Shown: positions 36,101 to 47,500 of the stretch, one piece after another
Numbering within the stretch: the first letter of the stretch is position 1
Layout: the number at the start of each line of letters is the position of its first letter
From: Mytilus edulis
Taxonomy: Eukaryota; Mollusca; Bivalvia; Mytilida; Mytilidae
DNA: 64,000 nucleotides
Reading direction: 5' to 3'
Assembly (NCBI RefSeq): GCF_963676685.1
Contig: NC_092349.1
Location: 84,890,604-84,954,603 of the forward strand
Program-made: the position numbers and the translations under genes
The notes under the pieces: model-generated
Told to the model about the DNA's origin: nothing
The model's database searches: none
The model's input: only the letters and a program-made list of their open reading frames with translations

Positions 36101-39100
36101 AAAATATATATTTAATTGACTCTATATTATAAAAAAACACAAAAAAAACCACTATATATTGTAGCAATGCATTCTTTGATAAATTATTATCCCATAAGAA
36201 AACCATATGAAATGTCAGTATAATGTCAGAGACAACAACCTGACAATATCATACAACCAAAGAGGATATCTGCTTTAATAAGGCTTAAATATATCATGTT
36301 ATTAATGTGTCTATATAATATATTTCCAGCACTACATGTAAATAGCTAGTATTGTTTTACTAGTAGACATGTTTTTTTTGTCAGTAATACCTATATACTG
36401 TAGAGTAATGTACAGTTCATGTATTTGTTTTTTCTGGACTAATTTCATTGTAATTTTTTTCTCTCTCATTTATTATTACACTGATAAAGATAATTAAGGT
36501 AAAGATATGGTTTTTAGAAATTGCTATCTGCTTGATATACTTTACCATCATTTTAATTTTCTAAAATGTTTTCATTTAATAAGATAAGATAACTTTATTT
36601 GCACTAAAACATTGACAATAAATGGTTATGTCAGTCTTTTGCTTCTTGAAGGCTATATTGTTGATTCTCTCTTGAATGGGTTTTAAATACATTTTAATAT
36701 CAATAGGATTTAGATTAATTAATAAAATGAAATCCAAGTCTTGAAATAAGATTTTTCATATTTATTATCCAAGAGTTATTTTTTCAGTTGCTTTATAAAT
36801 ATATTTTTAGGGCAAGTGAATTATTTAACTCTAGTATATGAAGCCAATATTTCTATTCTGGTATATAAAGGCAATCTATTCAGCTCGGCTAAATTTATAC
36901 TGCAAGTGTTCAAAGGGATCTGAATCCCTGTGTTGTTTGCCTATTCCCCATACTTCACTACCGTATAGAGCAATAGGCACAACTAGGGAGTCAAATAATT
37001 TTCTAACAGCTTGCATTGGTTATTCCGTCCAATTACATACCTGTCAACTGACCCGTATTCTGCGGGTGTGACCCGAGATTTTCACATGTCTGAGGGATCA
37101 CCCGGAACACCCGCCGGGTCATTGAATTAACCCGGGAATTCCGAAAATGGCCCGATTTCACCCGTGTTTCTTAGCCTTGAGATTGATTTCATAAGTAATA
37201 TTCCTTTGAAATACCGGAAAATTCGTAATTCTTCATCTAGCTATGTAAACTGTCAAATTAAGTGACCCATTAAGTGCATGGCTTTACTTGACTTCATTAT
37301 TTTTATACCTTTATACAATTTTTAAAAAAAAGTTGAAAATTATTTTTTACATTTATACTTCCTTTAACTGTATTACTATATTTTATCATAGTCTAATTTC
37401 CTTAATAAGTGAGAAATATTAAGGTTCAAGGCTACATAGTCAATAGTCTCAAACATTTAAGAATTACATTAAATTCTAGTGTTTTCTCAAAAAGTAAAGC
37501 ACATAAGACTGAGTTACACAAATTTATATAAATCATTAAAAGTGCAATGAAATAATATGGGGACGAAGTCCCCTATTACAGTAGAAAATCCAATAAAAAA
37601 AAAAAAAAAAAAAAAATCGGGAAAATTTCCCGAATTTTTCATTACATACTAATGAACTCAAAATCTTTCAATTTTTTTTTGTCAGGTTTTTTAATTTCCG
37701 GATCTGCACAGAACACATAACTCTACTTCCTTCTTCCGGTCTTGTTGTCGTGAGACTTTGATTAGTCTAGTAAAATATAGGAACTCAAGGAACACAATAC
37801 TAATATTTCATTTTTAATCATTCTTTGTCTATGAATAAACGTTACCTGATGCATTGCGTTTCTTTGTTTACATTAAACATGACGTCATTTGTTTACATTA
37901 AACATGACGTCATAACTTAAATAACGTCACAAGTAAAATCCCTAACAACAGAACCAAAATCGGAAACGTTACGGTATTTCCATTTCTTTATTTTAACAAA
38001 TATTTTTAAAAGTTACAAAAAAAATAATTTAAACAAACTTCGTCCCCATTCACAGGTAATGCCTGCCTCATATTATTTAATAAGATTTAAAATGACTTAA
38101 CAAACTGAACATGCATTGATGTTTTGGTATCTTTGATATACATTATAAGAAAATGTACCATAAATACTGAAATTCAGCTCGGAAAAGTTCGTACGCGTTA
38201 TGACCTGAGATTTGATTCTTCAATGCAGGTCATAACCTGCATAATCGTCACAGGTTGACAGGTATGCAATTAATTTTTTTTATTTTAAAAAGTGCTTTTC
38301 TACCCTTTTCAACAAGCAATGGGCTGCACAGATTTAGATCTTCAAATGTCTATAAATGTAATATTACAGGAGACTCTAATGTGACGTTCTTCATAAAGTT
38401 CTTACTAATTATCTCAGACCTTTGGCTTTGATGAATCCTGCTGTTATCTGTATCTGTATCTGTAGTGGTACATTGTACTACCTGTGACTTTATCTTATTA
38501 ATGGTGGCCATAAAAAATATGTTCACCATGGTGGCCCTATATGTTCATCATCATACCCCCTGTTGCTTTTTTAATACACAAGGTATTTATCAAAAACTAG
38601 TCAAGGATAAAGGGAAATCTTGAATGCATTGAAGTGTTAAAATTATATTACTTACAGGTCAGGTGTCTCAGGTAAAATATACATGTATGTGTTTGTCAAA
38701 TTTAATGACTGTTATTATGACAAGAAATTCAAAAATAAAATGAAACAATAAAACTTGTTGAACAAACAGCTTAATTAAAAAATAATTGTCTCCTGACTAT
38801 TAGTTTTGATATTATACCTTTTAAATAATTTTTGATCAGTTTAAGTTATTTTTTATATTAAGTCTATTTTTTGGTAGTAAAGAATAAATGAATCTCATTT
38901 TCAAATATACTGCAAATATTTACAATGCCTGCCTTTTTCTATTGACAAGGTGTTTCTCAAATTAATTTTCTAAAATCAAAATGGTTTATTATTGTAGATA
39001 GACTGATCTTAACATATGATTAAGATTGTCTTTAGGACTTAAGCTAAATAAAATTTAGGCAATTCATTATTTCTTTATTGAATAAAATATTTTTTATAAG

Positions 39101-41538
39101 TATTAGAAATATTCAGTACAGCAAAATTTGATAATATTTTTATTGTCATATGATATTTTAAACATGATCCATGTTTTAGAGGTTAAGCATTTCTTTTACT
39201 TTTTGTTCTTGGGTTAGAGACATTATAATGAGAAGGTAAATAATTTTCAAATGGATTTATATCTCAAAGTTGTTTTGTTAATTTTACAATCAAGGAATAG
39301 GTGTTCTTCATTGACCTACAAGAGGCACAGTTTACACATTCTATCCTTTCTAGGAATTTTATATTGCCCACTATTTTCTATTTCTAAATTATGACCAAAA
39401 CTTCTCTACCTTAATTGACACAATCAAGTTTACAGTTTTTATCATAAGTTATTATTTTTAGATTTTTCTTTAAATTCATTTTTTATTAAGGACTTTAAAA
39501 GTCTTAATTCATTAAAGTCCCTGCAATTATTAACTTTATCTAAAAGTATACCAAGAATATGTATCATGCCAGTCCAGCACTATCGACAATATAATACACT
39601 GAAAAAAAATGATTTAATTAATAAACCATTAAAGTGTCACCATCTTTAGAAGTGCACTTTATTTTTTCTGGAGACAAATTTTGAAAGAAATTAACCAAAC
39701 TGAAGATAACATACTTAAGTTAATAAGTTTCAAGACAATTTCTTTAAATAATTTCTTTTCATAAGATTCACTTGATTCAGATATATAAGAACATTTTTCA
39801 TTATGATTAGCATTTTTAATGAACATTTATCAAAATTTGATGATAACTAGGTGGACATTTAGAAAATAAGTCTTTTCGGTGATTGTTTGTGCACAACTCT
39901 TGTTTTGAGATTTGAAGAAAATTTAAATAAACAAAATTAGTTTTTTCCTAAACCATATAATGGTACTTGTAGTTTTCCTGAATAATGTTAGATGTTATCA
40001 AAATCTATTGTAAAAGGATTGATATTGATCATCTTATTTTGTTAAGAAACCAAATTGTTTAATTACTTTCATTTTTTTTATTTAAAATATCACTTGCATG
40101 ATTATTAGTTATTATTAATAGTAATAACTCATTTAATAATGTTAACAAACAATTGAATACAATGTACATCATGTGTATTTATATAAACCTTTTACTTAAA
40201 AAACAATTATTAAAAGTCTGTTTATTTCAAATGCTAGTCAATAACTTTAGCTTTGACTTTTTGCCATTTCGACTCAAGATTCTTACCAAGAAGAAATTAA
40301 AAGAATAAGAAACAAAACAGTAAGAAACAAAACAAACAAAAATGAAAAAAAAAACAATTAAAAAATTAAAAAATTAAATAGCATTAAAGACAAAAAAATA
40401 ATAATAAATTAACAGAGTAAAACAATATTTTATTCTACATTTTCAAAAAAAGGTGAAATGTCAATTTTGATAGAAACCCAAGTCACCTGTACAGGTAAAA
40501 TTTAATGAAACATACCAGCTGAAAACTTCAACCCTGATTGATTTTAACAGGTAACATAATTAGATAAAAAATCTGCCCATGATTTATGACCCCCAATAAA
40601 TGGCCAACATCTCAAGATTGAATACCCCAATAAATGTTCACCATTGGATGTTGACCATGCAAGAGGGTGGACATAACTAAGAGGAAGTCACAGGCTGTAC
40701 TGTACGTGTAGAATCCTGTTTAGGCTTTTATACACGGTATGTTTGGTTTTTTTTATGTTTTATTTTTTTGCAGTTATTTTTATTTTTTATTTAGCCATTT
40801 ATTTCTTTTGCTTATGCATTACCTTTGCTGTAGCTGCATGCAGTCTTTTGTTTGTGCTTAAAGTGTTTAAGTTTGCATGTGCTACTGTTATATAAATACT
40901 ATGTGCTACTGTATATGTGCTGATATTAGACATTTGTTCTAATCTATCTTGCTTAGCTTTTATTCTGCATGTGCTATCTATGTATTAATATATATATGTG
41001 ATGTCTGTATGTTTGTGTTGTATGTGTATCTGATGTTATAACATGTATGTTTTGTTTATTAATATCAGTCGGTTAAAGAGCTCTTAAGAGCTCATGTTCT
41101 TTGTTATTATGTATATATATGCAACCCGACTTTAAATAAAGATTACTTTACTTTACTTTTACTTTACTATAAATTTTATCCAATTAATTTGAAACTTACA
41201 GTAGCTGAAAATTACATAATAAATCAATTTTATATATTCATATTTTAGTATGGGAAAAATGATGGGTGTGGAGTTAATCTGTTACTGCATTTAAAAATGA
41301 CACAACAAAAGAGAAGACATAGTTGTAAAACTTTAATAGTTCATTGTCACATATTTCAAAATATGGATAAGGTCTAATAGAACATGGCTTTGTCCTTTGG
41401 CCTTTGTTTAGTAAACAGGGGGACTCATTGGAAATATGTACTAATTCGTATTTCGTCTCTTTTCACAGGTAACATCTTTTTCATGTTAATAAAACAAGGT
41501 GTTTTATGTGTGATGACAATGAGACAATTACCTGCCAT
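27171..41538 (-). CDS. GTF2H3: General transcription factor IIH subunit 3 (p34/Tfb4), 7 exons
   Basis: Exons in coding order: 41538-41532, 36036-35939, 35171-35065, 34079-33632, 29014-28879, 28354-28318, 27237-27171. These give 900 nt and 299 aa (human about 308). It is a core TFIIH subunit, pairing with p44 in transcription initiation and nucleotide-excision repair in the nucleus. The vWA-like domain starts with [16 protein letters not shown]; later come [20 protein letters not shown] and [20 protein letters not shown]. The C-terminal Cys-rich zinc module is [18 protein letters not shown] followed by [13 protein letters not shown]. The tail is Lys-rich (KKRSKKPPT). Exon 1 encodes only ATGGCAG and was chosen because its phase and GTAATT donor fit exon 2. 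Two 5' splice sites (exons 2 and 5) are tandemly duplicated. It is divergent from EIF2B1, with 34 bp between start codons. Confidence 0.93.
27238..28317 (-). other. GTF2H3 intron 6
   Basis: A 1.08-kb intron containing the TIR element at 27365-27779 and a dispersed repeat around 28180-28255 (gagttgtctcattggcactc). The rest is AT-rich with nothing identified. Confidence 0.75.
27365..27779. mobile_element. 415-bp TIR element, second copy of the one at 244
   Basis: Ends aaaggagtaggtccagtaag and cttaccagacctactcct form an inverted repeat of about 22 bp. The interior matches 244-826 (ccccaaaatatagcagtttt; gtagaatgcttctgctacat) but is about 170 bp shorter because of an internal deletion. Confidence 0.85.
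28771..28905 (-). repeat. 35-bp x4 tandem repeat covering the exon 5 donor site of GTF2H3
   Basis: The unit start tacttgataa recurs at 28771, 28806, 28841 and 28876, exactly 35 bp apart. In coding sense each unit holds about 25 nt of the exon end (…TGCTTATCAA) followed by the donor: GTAAGT in the exon copy and the next copy, GTATGT in the third, GTAAGA in the fourth. Only the first unit in transcription order is needed; the other three lie in the intron. Confidence 0.92.
29425..30757. repeat. Minisatellite, 55-bp unit, about 24 copies
   Basis: The unit contains gtctgatacgtttgtcaaga and ccaatacatgtat. The spacing is 55 bp (tattctcttt at 29461 and 29516). The first units carry tattctctttc; later ones carry tatgctcttcc and then tatgctctttc. 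A 6-bp duplication (atacgtatacg) marks one unit near 30256. A variant pair, cttatctgatacatttg at 30314 and 30479, is exactly 165 bp (three units) apart, showing a higher-order duplication. Confidence 0.96.
30877..31568. mobile_element. 692-bp TIR element
   Basis: Left end ttaaaggggcactaactac and right end ...agctagtgccccttaaa are inverse copies over about 17 bp with one or two mismatches. AT-rich interior, no coding frame. It lies immediately before the 2-kb element at 31596. Confidence 0.8.
31596..33594 (+). mobile_element. 2.0-kb dispersed element, copy 1 (inverted relative to 48803)
   Basis: Starts ttaaccagatgctccgcagg and ends gcggtcgtataaa; ttatacgaccgca near the start is inverse to the end. 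The interior has degenerate tandem units of about 130 bp (gaccaacttgaaaactgggc-like) near 32340-32830. A set of longer units with ttcctaaactgttggga follows at about 32880-33430. Just before the end is a (gac)n run, gacgacgacgacgacgac at 33500-33527. A 142-aa frame at 32349-32777 is nearly identical in copy 2, but its periodicity mirrors the DNA repeats and it is probably not a gene. Non-autonomous, class unknown. Confidence 0.85.
34080..35064 (-). other. GTF2H3 intron 3
   Basis: A 985-bp AT-rich intron. Near 34850-34880 it holds tagtccgagattgtc followed by agccagacaaag, which resembles one arm of the foldback at 35673-35793. Nothing else identified. Confidence 0.65.
35172..35938 (-). other. 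GTF2H3 intron 2
   Basis: A 767-bp intron containing the foldback at 35673-35793 and the extra copies of the duplicated exon 2 donor (35851-35938). The rest is AT-rich without identifiable content. Confidence 0.8.
35673..35793. mobile_element. 121-bp foldback in GTF2H3 intron 2
   Basis: The left arm begins tagtccaagattactctgac and the right arm ends gtcagagtaatctcggacta, with arms of about 52 bp meeting at ccagacaagctggggc / gccccagcttgtctgg. The loop is about 15 nt. Transcribed as intron RNA it would form a long stem. Confidence 0.9.
35840..35950 (-). repeat. 38-bp x3 tandem repeat covering the exon 2 donor site of GTF2H3
   Basis: ggttttacttacaccttgtc starts at 35851, 35889 and 35927, exactly 38 bp apart. 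In coding sense every unit has GATGGACAAGGT followed by the strong donor GTAAGT. Copies at 35851 and 35889 are identical over the full 38 bp. The exon uses the unit at 35927-35950; the other two are intronic decoys. Confidence 0.93.
37036..38266. mobile_element. TIR element with 6-bp target duplication, nested in a LINE
   Basis: Ends catacctgtcaac and gttgacaggtatg are exact inverse copies of 13 bp, and related sequence extends inward. caatta precedes the left end (37030-37035) and follows the right end (38267-38272), a 6-bp target-site duplication. The interior was itself interrupted by the element at 37553-38075. Without that insert it would be about 0.7 kb. Confidence 0.85.
37553..38075. 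mobile_element. 520-bp element with atggggacgaagt ends, copy 2
   Basis: Same family and orientation as 26362-26852. Here the left end atggggacgaagt is an exact inverse of acttcgtccccat at the right. It has a 26-bp internal duplication around tttgtttacattaaacatga (near 37862-37914) and a longer A run. It sits inside the TIR element 37036-38266. Confidence 0.87.
39170..39420 (-). pseudogene. Possible LINE C-terminal remnant
   Basis: On the minus strand one frame reads [19 protein letters not shown], comparable to the Cys/His-containing C-terminus of LINE ORF2 (compare NEDEFHFILQC in the element at 1-3046). Stops lie on both sides. Weak support from a short motif only. Confidence 0.4.
40700..41168 (+). 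mobile_element. 3' end of a retroelement with (acttt)n tail
   Basis: The stretch ends gcaacccgactttaaataaa gatt followed by repeated acttt, a 3' terminus typical of non-LTR elements. It is preceded by T-rich sequence with ggttaaagagctcttaagag. No coding remnant was recognised, so the 5' limit is a guess. Confidence 0.5.
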
Positions 41539-41572
41539 TTCAAATACACTTGGACAAAGATAATTTTTTCAC
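41539..41572. promoter_or_regulatory. Bidirectional promoter core between GTF2H3 and EIF2B1
   Basis: The 34 bp between the divergent start codons. There is no room for two separate promoters, so transcription start sites must lie within this interval or overlap the opposite gene's first exon. No TATA box is apparent; the sequence is AT-rich (gataattttttcac). This depends on the two short first exons being correct. Confidence 0.55.
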
Positions 41573-44500
41573 ATGTTGTTTCAGGAGAACATACGTAAGG
41601 GGGAAAGAAATCAATGATATGTTTCCATTTGATGAAAGATTCCAAGACACTAACATAACGATAATTTTGATTTGGTAAAATTAAAATGAAAGTAGAAAAT
41701 TGACCAATGAAAGGAGGGTTTGGTACCGATGAAATTGAGCTTTCGGAAAATTTCTAGACGCATCTTCTGAAGATCAAAAAAATTATAAGTACCGAACAGA
41801 TCATTGCAACAGAAAAAGATGGAAAAACAAGGTTGTGACTAAACCCTCTTTTTAATGATATAGAATCTAAAAGTATCAATTGTGCTAATCCCATTATAGT
41901 TAAAGTATCAGAGGCGATATTTTCCTACTCAATTTTACCATATTCGATGTACATATGGTAATGAAAATTATATGACAGGTGCTTTGTTGTTGTTTATATA
42001 TTTTTAATTCATTTCTAATTGACAGTGTCTGCGCGTACCCACATGTGGGTACGAATAGTCAAATTGACATTCGTAGGCTACGGGTACCCACATCCGGTTT
42101 TATAATAAAATGCAATCAAATCGGGAATTAAACGTGAAATATATACATTAATTATCGATAATATGGGGATTTCGAGTAGAACGAGTGAAGGGTATGACAA
42201 ATAATATTTTCGAATTGTATTTATAAGTTAATAATATCAGAGACGTCTCTGATAATATATAATAAACCTTGCAAATTAAATGCACATGTACTGATTGAAA
42301 ATGAAATATACAGTCCCTGTAAACTATAGTCCTATAATCTGATAATATATAATTTCCGAATTTTAAGTTGCTTCCACGCCTCAGAGGCAAAATATTTTTT
42401 GATGCGCTGAAGGTTTAAATTACATTTTTGTCAAACATTTTGTTTACTATTAACGAAGCTTTCATAGAAGATTATTGGCATATGATCGGCCTTTGTTTTT
42501 CAGAAATAATGTATAGGCCTTCATTTTTCCTGTCGAACTTGTTTAGAATTTTTTGCCTCCGTGAATGACAGGAAAAAAATATTCTGTAAAACTTGATTTC
42601 CTCTTTATTTTTTGTTTTTCCAGTTCATCTTTTCTCTGCAGCTGCAATTGACTCCGAGTTTGTTTTTATATACAATTGTATAAAATCAATCGACTGATAC
42701 TTTTGAACACATTGTTCCAATTCATGATAACTTTGAAATGTCTGCCCCACTTGTATATCACTCTTTTCCCATTTTAAGAATATTTATTAACCGGGAAAAA
42801 CTGTTGATCACTTACATATATATAAATGTTTACAAAACTTCTTAAGTAGTTGATCAATTTTATTCACTAATTGCGATAATTTCTGTATATATTTTACGTT
42901 TAATTCCCGATCCGATGGCAATTTATTATAAATCCGGATGTGGGTACGCGTAGCCTACGAACGGCAATTTTGCTATTCGTACCCGCATGCGGGTACGAAC
43001 AGACACTGCCTTTCTAATTATTTTGGTTTTCCCTTGCCAGAGATGGTCACAATTTGATGTGTACCGGACAGGCAGGCACAGGGAAACCTTATTTGATGAG
43101 AAATGAATTAAAATATATTAAAACCACAGAACACAAGTAACTCTGACAATCTGTTATAATACGTGTATGTCAAGAGCTCGAGACTGCATATGTTTGCATA
43201 GATTATGGGTGTTTATAGTGGTTATATGTTGTTCCAAGTGGATTCCAGGCTTTTCCAGCCTAGTTGATCTGGCCCATATGTAAAGTCAATGTAGCTGCTA
43301 TATATATCTGAAATCTTTATCTATGAAATGAAAAATATCTACCAGGGATAAAAGTGATATTGTTTGATAATTACGGATTTCATAATTAAAAAGGTTTTTC
43401 ACCTGTTGTCGTTTATCTCTAGTACTGTTTCCTAAAAATATTCTTCCGGTAATAACCAAAATTTTCAGTAATTATCATCTGATCATGATTATTCATCATA
43501 TTATTATGAGGTCAGATTGACCTATGGTCAGATTGATTTTTGTCTGGTAGACTTAGACTTCTGAAGAAGGGATATAATTACGATACTGTTGTCAACTCAT
43601 TAAAGATTGCATATTTTGGCGTTAATATTCAGTCACTGATAAGGTCTTTGCATCGGAACTAAACACATATATTCTAAAAACAGTTGTTGGCATGACACGG
43701 GTTATGTTCTTCTCATATATGTTATGAACTTATGATGGTATGATACTAAACCCCTAACGGGAAGGATTGTGCCTGATGTTCATATGATGAAATCATAATC
43801 TTTCAGTCAGTTTAATTGAAGTCTGGAGCTGGCATGTCAGTTAACTGCTAGTAGTCTGTTGTTATTTATGTATTATTGTCATTTTGTTTATTTTCTTTGG
43901 TTACATCTTCTGACATCAGACTCGGACTTCTCTTGAACTGAATTTTAATGTGCGTATTGTTATGCGTTTACTTTTCTACATTGGTTAGAGGTATAGGGGG
44001 AGGGTTGAGATCTCACAAACATGTTTAACCCCGCCGCATTTTTGCGCCTGTCCCAAGTCAGGAGCCTCTGGCCTTTGTTAGTCTTGTATTATTTTAATTT
44101 TAGTTTCTTGTGTACAATTTGGAAATTAGTATGGCGTTCATTATCACTGAACTAGTATATATTTGTTTAGGGGCCAGCTGAGGGACGCCTCCGGGTGCGG
44201 GAATTTCTCGCTACATTGAAGACCTGTTGGTGACCCTCTGCTGTTGTTTTTTATTTGGTCGGGTTGTTGTCTCTTTGACACATTCCCCATTTCCATTCTC
44301 AATTTTATTAGAGGCAGTAATGACTATTATAATTCTTTTTTGGAAGTTGGAAGTGGACTATATTGACATAATTTACCAACCTAAGTAACACTATATAAGA
44401 TTTATCTGTATTTTTAACTGTTTACCTGTTATATTACAGATATACTGACATATTTCACCAATCTTACTAATAATGAACCAGATTTGGCAGCAGCTGTAGC

Positions 44501-47500
44501 AGCAATCAAAACATTAATTCACCTCCTGGAAATCAGTAAAGGTAAGTTTTAATCATATCTTGTTAAAAGAACATAAATGACTCTGAGAAAATGAACTGCA
44601 ATACAAGAGCTGTTCTTTTGCTTTTGTGTGTGTGTTTTTAGTCCCCATTCCCCTACCAACGAAGTAGAAGGAGAATTTAGGTTTGCACTCTAGTGGGGGA
44701 GGGGAAAAGTTTATTAGACCACATTCATATTTGGGGGGGGGGGGGGGGGGGGGGGGACTGACTGCCTAAGAGGGGATCCACTCCAGTCATGCTTGAGTGA
44801 TTCTCTATATAATCAACCATTTTTTTCCCACAAAAGAGGGAGCCTAGGCTCCCTGAAAAACCCTCTTTTGATTGATTGACAATGGATATCTATCCACCAA
44901 AGTTTCATACTTACATGTAATTAAAGAAATCACTAGACTTCCTCTATGTCAATTAAAAGTGTGTTCAGATCTGATGAAGCATGGACATACCATAATTATA
45001 TAAAGGTAATGTGTGTTACATTAGTATCACAAGAACTGAACATGAATAAGAATTTACAAACAGACATTATTCAATTATGGAAAATTAATAGCCAATTATA
45101 TATTTTTTTAAAACTTTTATGGATTCAAATTTATGCTCAGGATATGAAGATGATATTAAATGCAGATCACTAAGATTTTGAAAATTGCTCTGAAATTTGT
45201 TCAGTTCTCATTCCAGAATAAATATGTCCATGTATGAGTATGGCAGAGAAACTTCAATGTGTGAAATATAATTTTGAAAAAAGTGTATCTTTAAAGCATT
45301 TTACTTCAAATTGATCTATTCAATTAAATAAAACAAGAACACTGACTCATTGTTTTACTGTAATAAAATTACACATTTGCATTATCTTCTTGTTTTCTTT
45401 TGCAGTTGAAACTGTGCAGGAAATGAGAGAAAGTTTGAAGGAAGCTATAAATATATTAACTGAGACCGACAGTAGTACAACATCTATATCATCAGCTGGA
45501 GAACTCTTCCTAAGATTTATATCACTCAAACTTACTTCACTAGAATACTCAGTATGTAACTATACACAGTTTCTCATCTTTTTAAGAAAAAAATACAAAA
45601 AGTTATGCCCATGTAAAATTAGAAAATGAGCAAAATTGATGAGTACACAGTTATCGTTTCTTGATTTTCGTTGTCCACAAATATAGTCCCTAGTGTGGAC
45701 AGTGTGTTACTTGCCAATCTTTGGTATACCCCTTCCAAATTTATTTCTTCATGTTTTATGCCTCAAATAGCAAGTAGGGGGATAAAATTACACTGGGAAA
45801 AAATTTGATTCATGAATTTTAAAGTAAAGTAGTGATTTGGTCCAACTGAAAAAGGTTAAAAATAAGCATTTCGGAAGCTGTCAAAAGATTTCAAGACCCC
45901 CTGAACATAAAATTGTCCATATTTTGAGTTAGAGCTGATGAAGTTTTCTATAATTTTGATATAATTTGTCTCAAAAGTAGTACACCACACTAAAAATAGT
46001 ATAGAGAAAGTGCAGGTGGGATTTTTATTATTTCCATTTATTGTCTAAAAGAAATGCACTACCAAATAACTGTATACTAGGACTTCTTCAAAGGTGATGT
46101 GTGGTTTTTTTTAATAATTAAACAGAAGCTTTGCCATTATATTTTTTTTTCTCAATTAATTGGATATTTAATTAAAAAAAAAATTGAAAATATTTTTTCT
46201 ATAAGAGTAAGAAGATGTGGTAGGATTGTTAAAGAGACAACTCTCTTTCTTTTTCTTAATGTATTAAGAAATGACCCAAGTTTGATTTTTTTTTTTGTGT
46301 TGAAATACATATATGCATATATTCACAATATATTTGTATTTTTTTAGTCACAAAATAAATCTCTGACAAAAATCAGTTAGTTAATTGTACTTTGTTTTTG
46401 TTTATTCTCAATTTATATGATTTTATTCCAGAATATTCAAGAATTAAAGAAGCTGTTGGTTGAAAGAGGAAATTTGTTCTTGGATAAAGTAGCAGGGTCA
46501 AGACAAAAGATTGGCAAAGTGACACATCCATTCATCAGAGATGGAACTGTAGGTTTCAATTTATGTAACCTCCCTAAAATATTTTTTCTTCCATTAAAGG
46601 TTTCTGTCTCCTCTGACTGAAAAAATTAAATTGAGAATGGAAACAGGAAATGTGTCGAAAAGACAACAACCTGACTATGAAGCAGAAAATAGCCAAAGGC
46701 CACCAATAGGTCCTTAACACAGCTAGAAAATTCATTACTTTATTAGGGGTTAATTTTTAACCAATAAGACATACAACAAATTGCAGAAAAGTCGTATCAG
46801 TTATTATAACCAAAAACATGAATGTAAAATTTCAGGGGGGGGATATTTAAAAATCAATTTTCAGCTAAAGGTAGTTTTAAATGGAACAAGTTTAAACTTT
46901 CCAAGTACCATCATCGTTTCATTTGCTTAGAATTTCTCATTATTGTATAACATTAGTTTCAATTGTAGACAATTTTAACGAATTCCAAGTCGAGGGTTGT
47001 ATTACAAGTACTGAAGGAGGCTGCAGAAGCCAAGAAAAGATTTAATGTATTTGTAGCTGAATCACAGCCTAACAAGTCTGGGTATCTATAATTTATCTTG
47101 TTCCATGTCAGGACTGTTCATAATATAAACACATTTTTTTTTTTGGGGGGGGGGTGCACTCAAAATAATAAATTGTGTACTGGTGTTTGTATTTTTGTAA
47201 ATAATTTTGTTAGACTTGTAAGTTGAATGAAAATTTTATTTAATGGGTGGTTGAGGTCTAAAACAATTGTCTCCTAACCCTCACCACACAACTCAGCATT
47301 TAAATTTGGAACAGCCCTTGTGTGAGAATGTAGATTGTGTTGTACCTGATGCATGGTACAACTATATTATACATTTCATTAATATTTTGATTTATTTTAA
47401 GGTTCTTTTTGGGGCTATATTTACAGTACCTTCATAGGTATTGAAATTGTATCAAAAATTAAGGAATGCGGGAAAATACACTACAGCTCAGGTGGATTTT

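Larger units (their letters stand above)
36580..38400 (-). mobile_element. Decayed LINE interrupted by nested TIR elements
   Basis: On the minus strand the part right of 38272 reads [12 protein letters not shown], and the part left of 37030 continues with [20 protein letters not shown], the thumb/connection region of LINE RT. The 3' tail is the complement of aagataagataactttattt (36581-36600). The ORF is broken and the 5' boundary is not defined. It hosts the element at 37036-38266. Confidence 0.7.
36037..41531 (-). other. GTF2H3 intron 1
   Basis: A 5.5-kb intron filled with decayed retroelements: a minus-strand LINE (36580-38400) containing nested TIR elements, a possible second LINE remnant near 39170-39420, and the 3' end of another retroelement ending in (acttt)n at 41168. 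The stretches 38400-39170 and 39560-40700 are very AT-rich with nothing I can name. Confidence 0.7.
41595..44439 (+). other. EIF2B1 intron 1
   Basis: A 2.85-kb intron holding the long-TIR element at 42021-43010 and a dispersed repeat ending near 44312. The stretch 43020-43850 has nothing I can name with confidence. Confidence 0.75.

Noticed and set aside
42148..42390. 80-aa frame inside the long-TIR element as a transposase
   Set aside because: Far too short, with no catalytic motif; the element is non-autonomous.
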